From positions 1-13,917 of the forward strand of contig NZ_QFOB01000027.1 in the NCBI RefSeq assembly GCF_003248515.1: a stretch of DNA of 13,917 nucleotides. The letters are read 5' to 3'. The position numbers were made by a program, and so were the translations under genes. Shown here in pieces: positions 12,198 through 13,917 of the stretch (within the stretch, counting starts at the first letter, position 1; each line of letters begins with the position of its first letter). Source of the stretch: Sphingomonas sp. Its GTDB lineage: Bacteria > Pseudomonadota > Alphaproteobacteria > Sphingomonadales > Sphingomonadaceae. A model generated the notes under the pieces. The model made no database searches, was not told the DNA's origin, and saw only the letters and a list, made by a program, of their open reading frames with translations.

Positions 12198-13917
12198 TCA
12201 CCTGGAGGCGAACCGTTCAGGGCGGGAGGTTTCCAGGCTCACGCCGCGACGCAGAACAGGTCGCTTCACCGCCTCGGCAAAGGCGAGATAAATGACGACC
12301 AGAAGTGCAACCGCACCAACCACCATTCCACTGGGCGGAGCGAAGCCCAATACGCGGGCGAAGGGAAGGAAGGGCAGCGCGAGCGCTGCCAGCAGTCCGC
12401 CCGCGGCGGTGATTGCCAGCGCTGGGTTCGCCCTGCCAGTCCATGCCGGCCTAACCGTCCGGATGACGAAGACGACCAGGATCTGGGTCGCCATTGATTC
12501 GATGAACCAGGCCGAACGGAACGTCGCGACATCGACGTGGAAGACGTTGAGCAGCAAGGCGAAGGTCGCGATGTCGAACAGCGAGGAAAGCGGCCCCATG
12601 ATCGCCGTGAAGCGCACCAGTCCCGCCATGTCCCACCCGCGAGGCCGTGCGAGATCATCGGCATCCGCGCTGTCGAACGGGATGCCGATCTGCGAGAGGT
12701 CATAAAGAAGATTGTTGAGCAGGACCTGGACCGCAGTCAGCGGCAGGAAGGGCAGGACCAGCGAGGCCAGCGCCATGGTCAGCATGTTGCCGAAGTTGGA
12801 GCTCGTCCCCATCCGGATATATTTCATGATGTTGGCATAGGTCCGGCGGCCCTCGATCACGCCGTCCGCCAGAACGACGAGATCGGGCGCCAGGAGGATC
12901 ATGTCCGCCGCCTCGCGCGCGACGTCGGTAGCGCCGTCCACGGAGAGGCCGACATCGGCGGCGTGAATGGCGGGAGCGTCGTTGATACCGTCACCCATGA
13001 AGCCGACCGTATGCCCTCGTGCGCGAAGCGCGCGGACGACCCGGACCTTCTGGTCCGGCGTCACCCGCGCGAACAGGTCGACATCGTCGACGCGCGCCGC
13101 CAACGCCGCATCGTCGAGCCTGCCGATCTCCTCGCCGGTCAGCAGCCCCTCGACGGGAAGCGCCAGGCTGGCCACGAGATGCTGGACCACGGGACCCGCA
13201 TCGCCGGAAATGACCTTGATGCGGATACCCGCAGCCTCGAGCCGGGCAACCGCGTCCGCCGCGCTCGCCTTGGGTGGGTCGACGAACACACAATATCCCG
13301 CAAAGATGAGGCCATCCTCGTCTGTCTCACCGATGCTTTGCTGGTCCGGTGCGGGCTTCCAGGCGACCCCAAGCAGCCGCAGGCCCTGTGCCGCGCGCTC
13401 GTCATGAAGCGCGGATAGGCGCGCGCGCATTGCGGCGTCGATTGCAACACGGTTGCCCGACCGACCCTGCGCCTGCCCGCAAAGGGCAAGCATGGTTTCC
13501 GGCGCGCCCTTGACGATCTCCATCCGCTCGCCACCGCGCTCGGCCAGAACCGAGACACGCCGCCGCTCGAAATCGAACGGGCGCTCGTCGAGCTTGAACC
13601 AGTCGTCCAGCGGACGCCCGGTCATATGCGTCAGCAGGGCTTCATCGAGCGGGCTCTTGAGGCCGGTCTCGAACAGGGCGTTGACCGCGGCCAGTTCGGC
13701 GACGCGATCGTCATCCTCGCCGTCGATGCCCGGATGTCCCACCAGCGTGATCCGCGCCTCGGTGAGCGTGCCAGTCTTGTCGGTGCACAGCACGTCCATT
13801 TCGCCAAGATCATGGATCGCGGAAAGCCGCTTCACCACGACCTTCGCGCTCGCCATACGCTGGGCGCCACGCGCCAGCGACACCGTCATGATCATCGGCA
13901 GGAGTTCAGGCGTCAGC
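12198..13917 (-). CDS. mgtA: Mg2+-importing P-type ATPase, MgtA/MgtB type (C-terminal part)
   Basis: An inner-membrane P-type ATPase that uses ATP to bring Mg2+ into the cell. About 572 codons are visible; the gene runs off the right edge, so the actuator domain and first membrane helices are missing. The visible part opens with LTPELLPMIMTVSLARGAQ, the conserved membrane helix 4 and exit of the MgtA class. Next come the phosphorylated Asp in DKTGT (residue 46 of the visible part), the ATP-binding KGAPE (136-140), a DPPK turn, GDGINDAPA (308-316), and the class signature LLNNLLYDLSQIGIPFD (399-415) in the last membrane region. The C-terminal membrane helices are complete, so nothing suggests decay. 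Any Mg2+-responsive leader would lie outside the window. MgtA and MgtB cannot be told apart here; the symbol is provisional. Confidence 0.93.
   Translation of the reverse strand, partial: LTPELLPMIMTVSLARGAQRMASAKVVVKRLSAIHDLGEMDVLCTDKTGTLTEARITLVGHPGIDGEDDDRVAELAAVNALFETGLKSPLDEALLTHMTGRPLDDWFKLDERPFDFERRRVSVLAERGGERMEIVKGAPETMLALCGQAQGRSGNRVAIDAAMRARLSALHDERAAQGLRLLGVAWKPAPDQQSIGETDEDGLIFAGYCVFVDPPKASAADAVARLEAAGIRIKVISGDAGPVVQHLVASLALPVEGLLTGEEIGRLDDAALAARVDDVDLFARVTPDQKVRVVRALRARGHTVGFMGDGINDAPAIHAADVGLSVDGATDVAREAADMILLAPDLVVLADGVIEGRRTYANIMKYIRMGTSSNFGNMLTMALASLVLPFLPLTAVQVLLNNLLYDLSQIGIPFDSADADDLARPRGWDMAGLVRFTAIMGPLSSLFDIATFALLLNVFHVDVATFRSAWFIESMATQILVVFVIRTVRPAWTGRANPALAITAAGGLLAALALPFLPFARVLGFAPPSGMVVGAVALLVVIYLAFAEAVKRPVLRRGVSLETSRPERFASR

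Noticed and set aside
12537..13418. Plus-strand open frame of 293 codons
   Set aside because: Antisense to the P-type ATPase; composition is that of a shadow frame.
1..13917. CRISPR array, tRNA, rRNA, phage genes or a defence system
   Set aside because: No regularly spaced repeats, no cloverleaf or rRNA-like stretch, and no nuclease, integrase, toxin or phage structural motif was seen in any frame.

Overview
The window looks like chromosomal accessory DNA of a high-G+C alphaproteobacterium, most probably a sphingomonad. This is an inference from base composition, codon use and the gene mix (coniferyl-aldehyde dehydrogenase, two Old Yellow Enzymes, MgtA-type ATPase). No rRNA, tRNA or CRISPR array was seen. 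The left third (about 1-4.5 kb) reads as less G+C-rich than the right two thirds and carries signs of rearrangement: the edge of an IS3-family insertion sequence at the left end and a decayed NmrA-type gene near 4.3 kb.

Layout: (1) 1-98, right end of an IS3-family element with the first codons of its orfA on the minus strand. (2) 99-438, no recognisable gene. (3) 439-2067, CPA1-type Na+/H+ antiporter, minus strand. (4) 2386-3306, LysR-type regulator, minus strand, divergent from (5) 3387-4256, an NmrA-like NAD(P)-binding reductase. A frameshifted second NmrA-like remnant overlaps its stop codon and ends at a clear intrinsic terminator. (6) 4537-5628, an alkene reductase of the NemA/OYE class. 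(7) 5629-5932, no recognisable gene. (8) 5933-10527, a minus-strand four-gene operon, in transcription order: YqjM-like flavin oxidoreductase, acetoacetate-decarboxylase-like protein, alpha/beta hydrolase of the non-heme haloperoxidase type, coniferyl-aldehyde-type dehydrogenase. (9) 10608-11033, a divergent MerR-type regulator sharing a MerR-like operator with that operon. (10) 11030-11713, an Hsp31/DJ-1-type protein convergent with merR and sharing a CTAG stop. (11) 11714-12197, no recognisable gene. (12) 12198 to the right edge, the C-terminal part of an MgtA/MgtB-type P-type ATPase.

Read together, the middle of the window is an electrophile/quinone-handling neighbourhood. It has two ene-reductases of different subclasses, an NmrA-like quinone-reductase-type protein, an aldehyde dehydrogenase, a DJ-1 protein, and two one-component regulators placed to control them. 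The least explained part is the MerR-controlled operon, which joins an ene-reductase, a decarboxylase-like protein, a haloperoxidase-like hydrolase and an aldehyde dehydrogenase. Its order, tight spacing and shared regulator suggest one pathway or one stress response, but the substrate cannot be read from the sequence. A nine-base box (AAGGTCAAG on the plus strand) occurs upstream of both this operon and the DJ-1 gene, so both may belong to one small MerR regulon.
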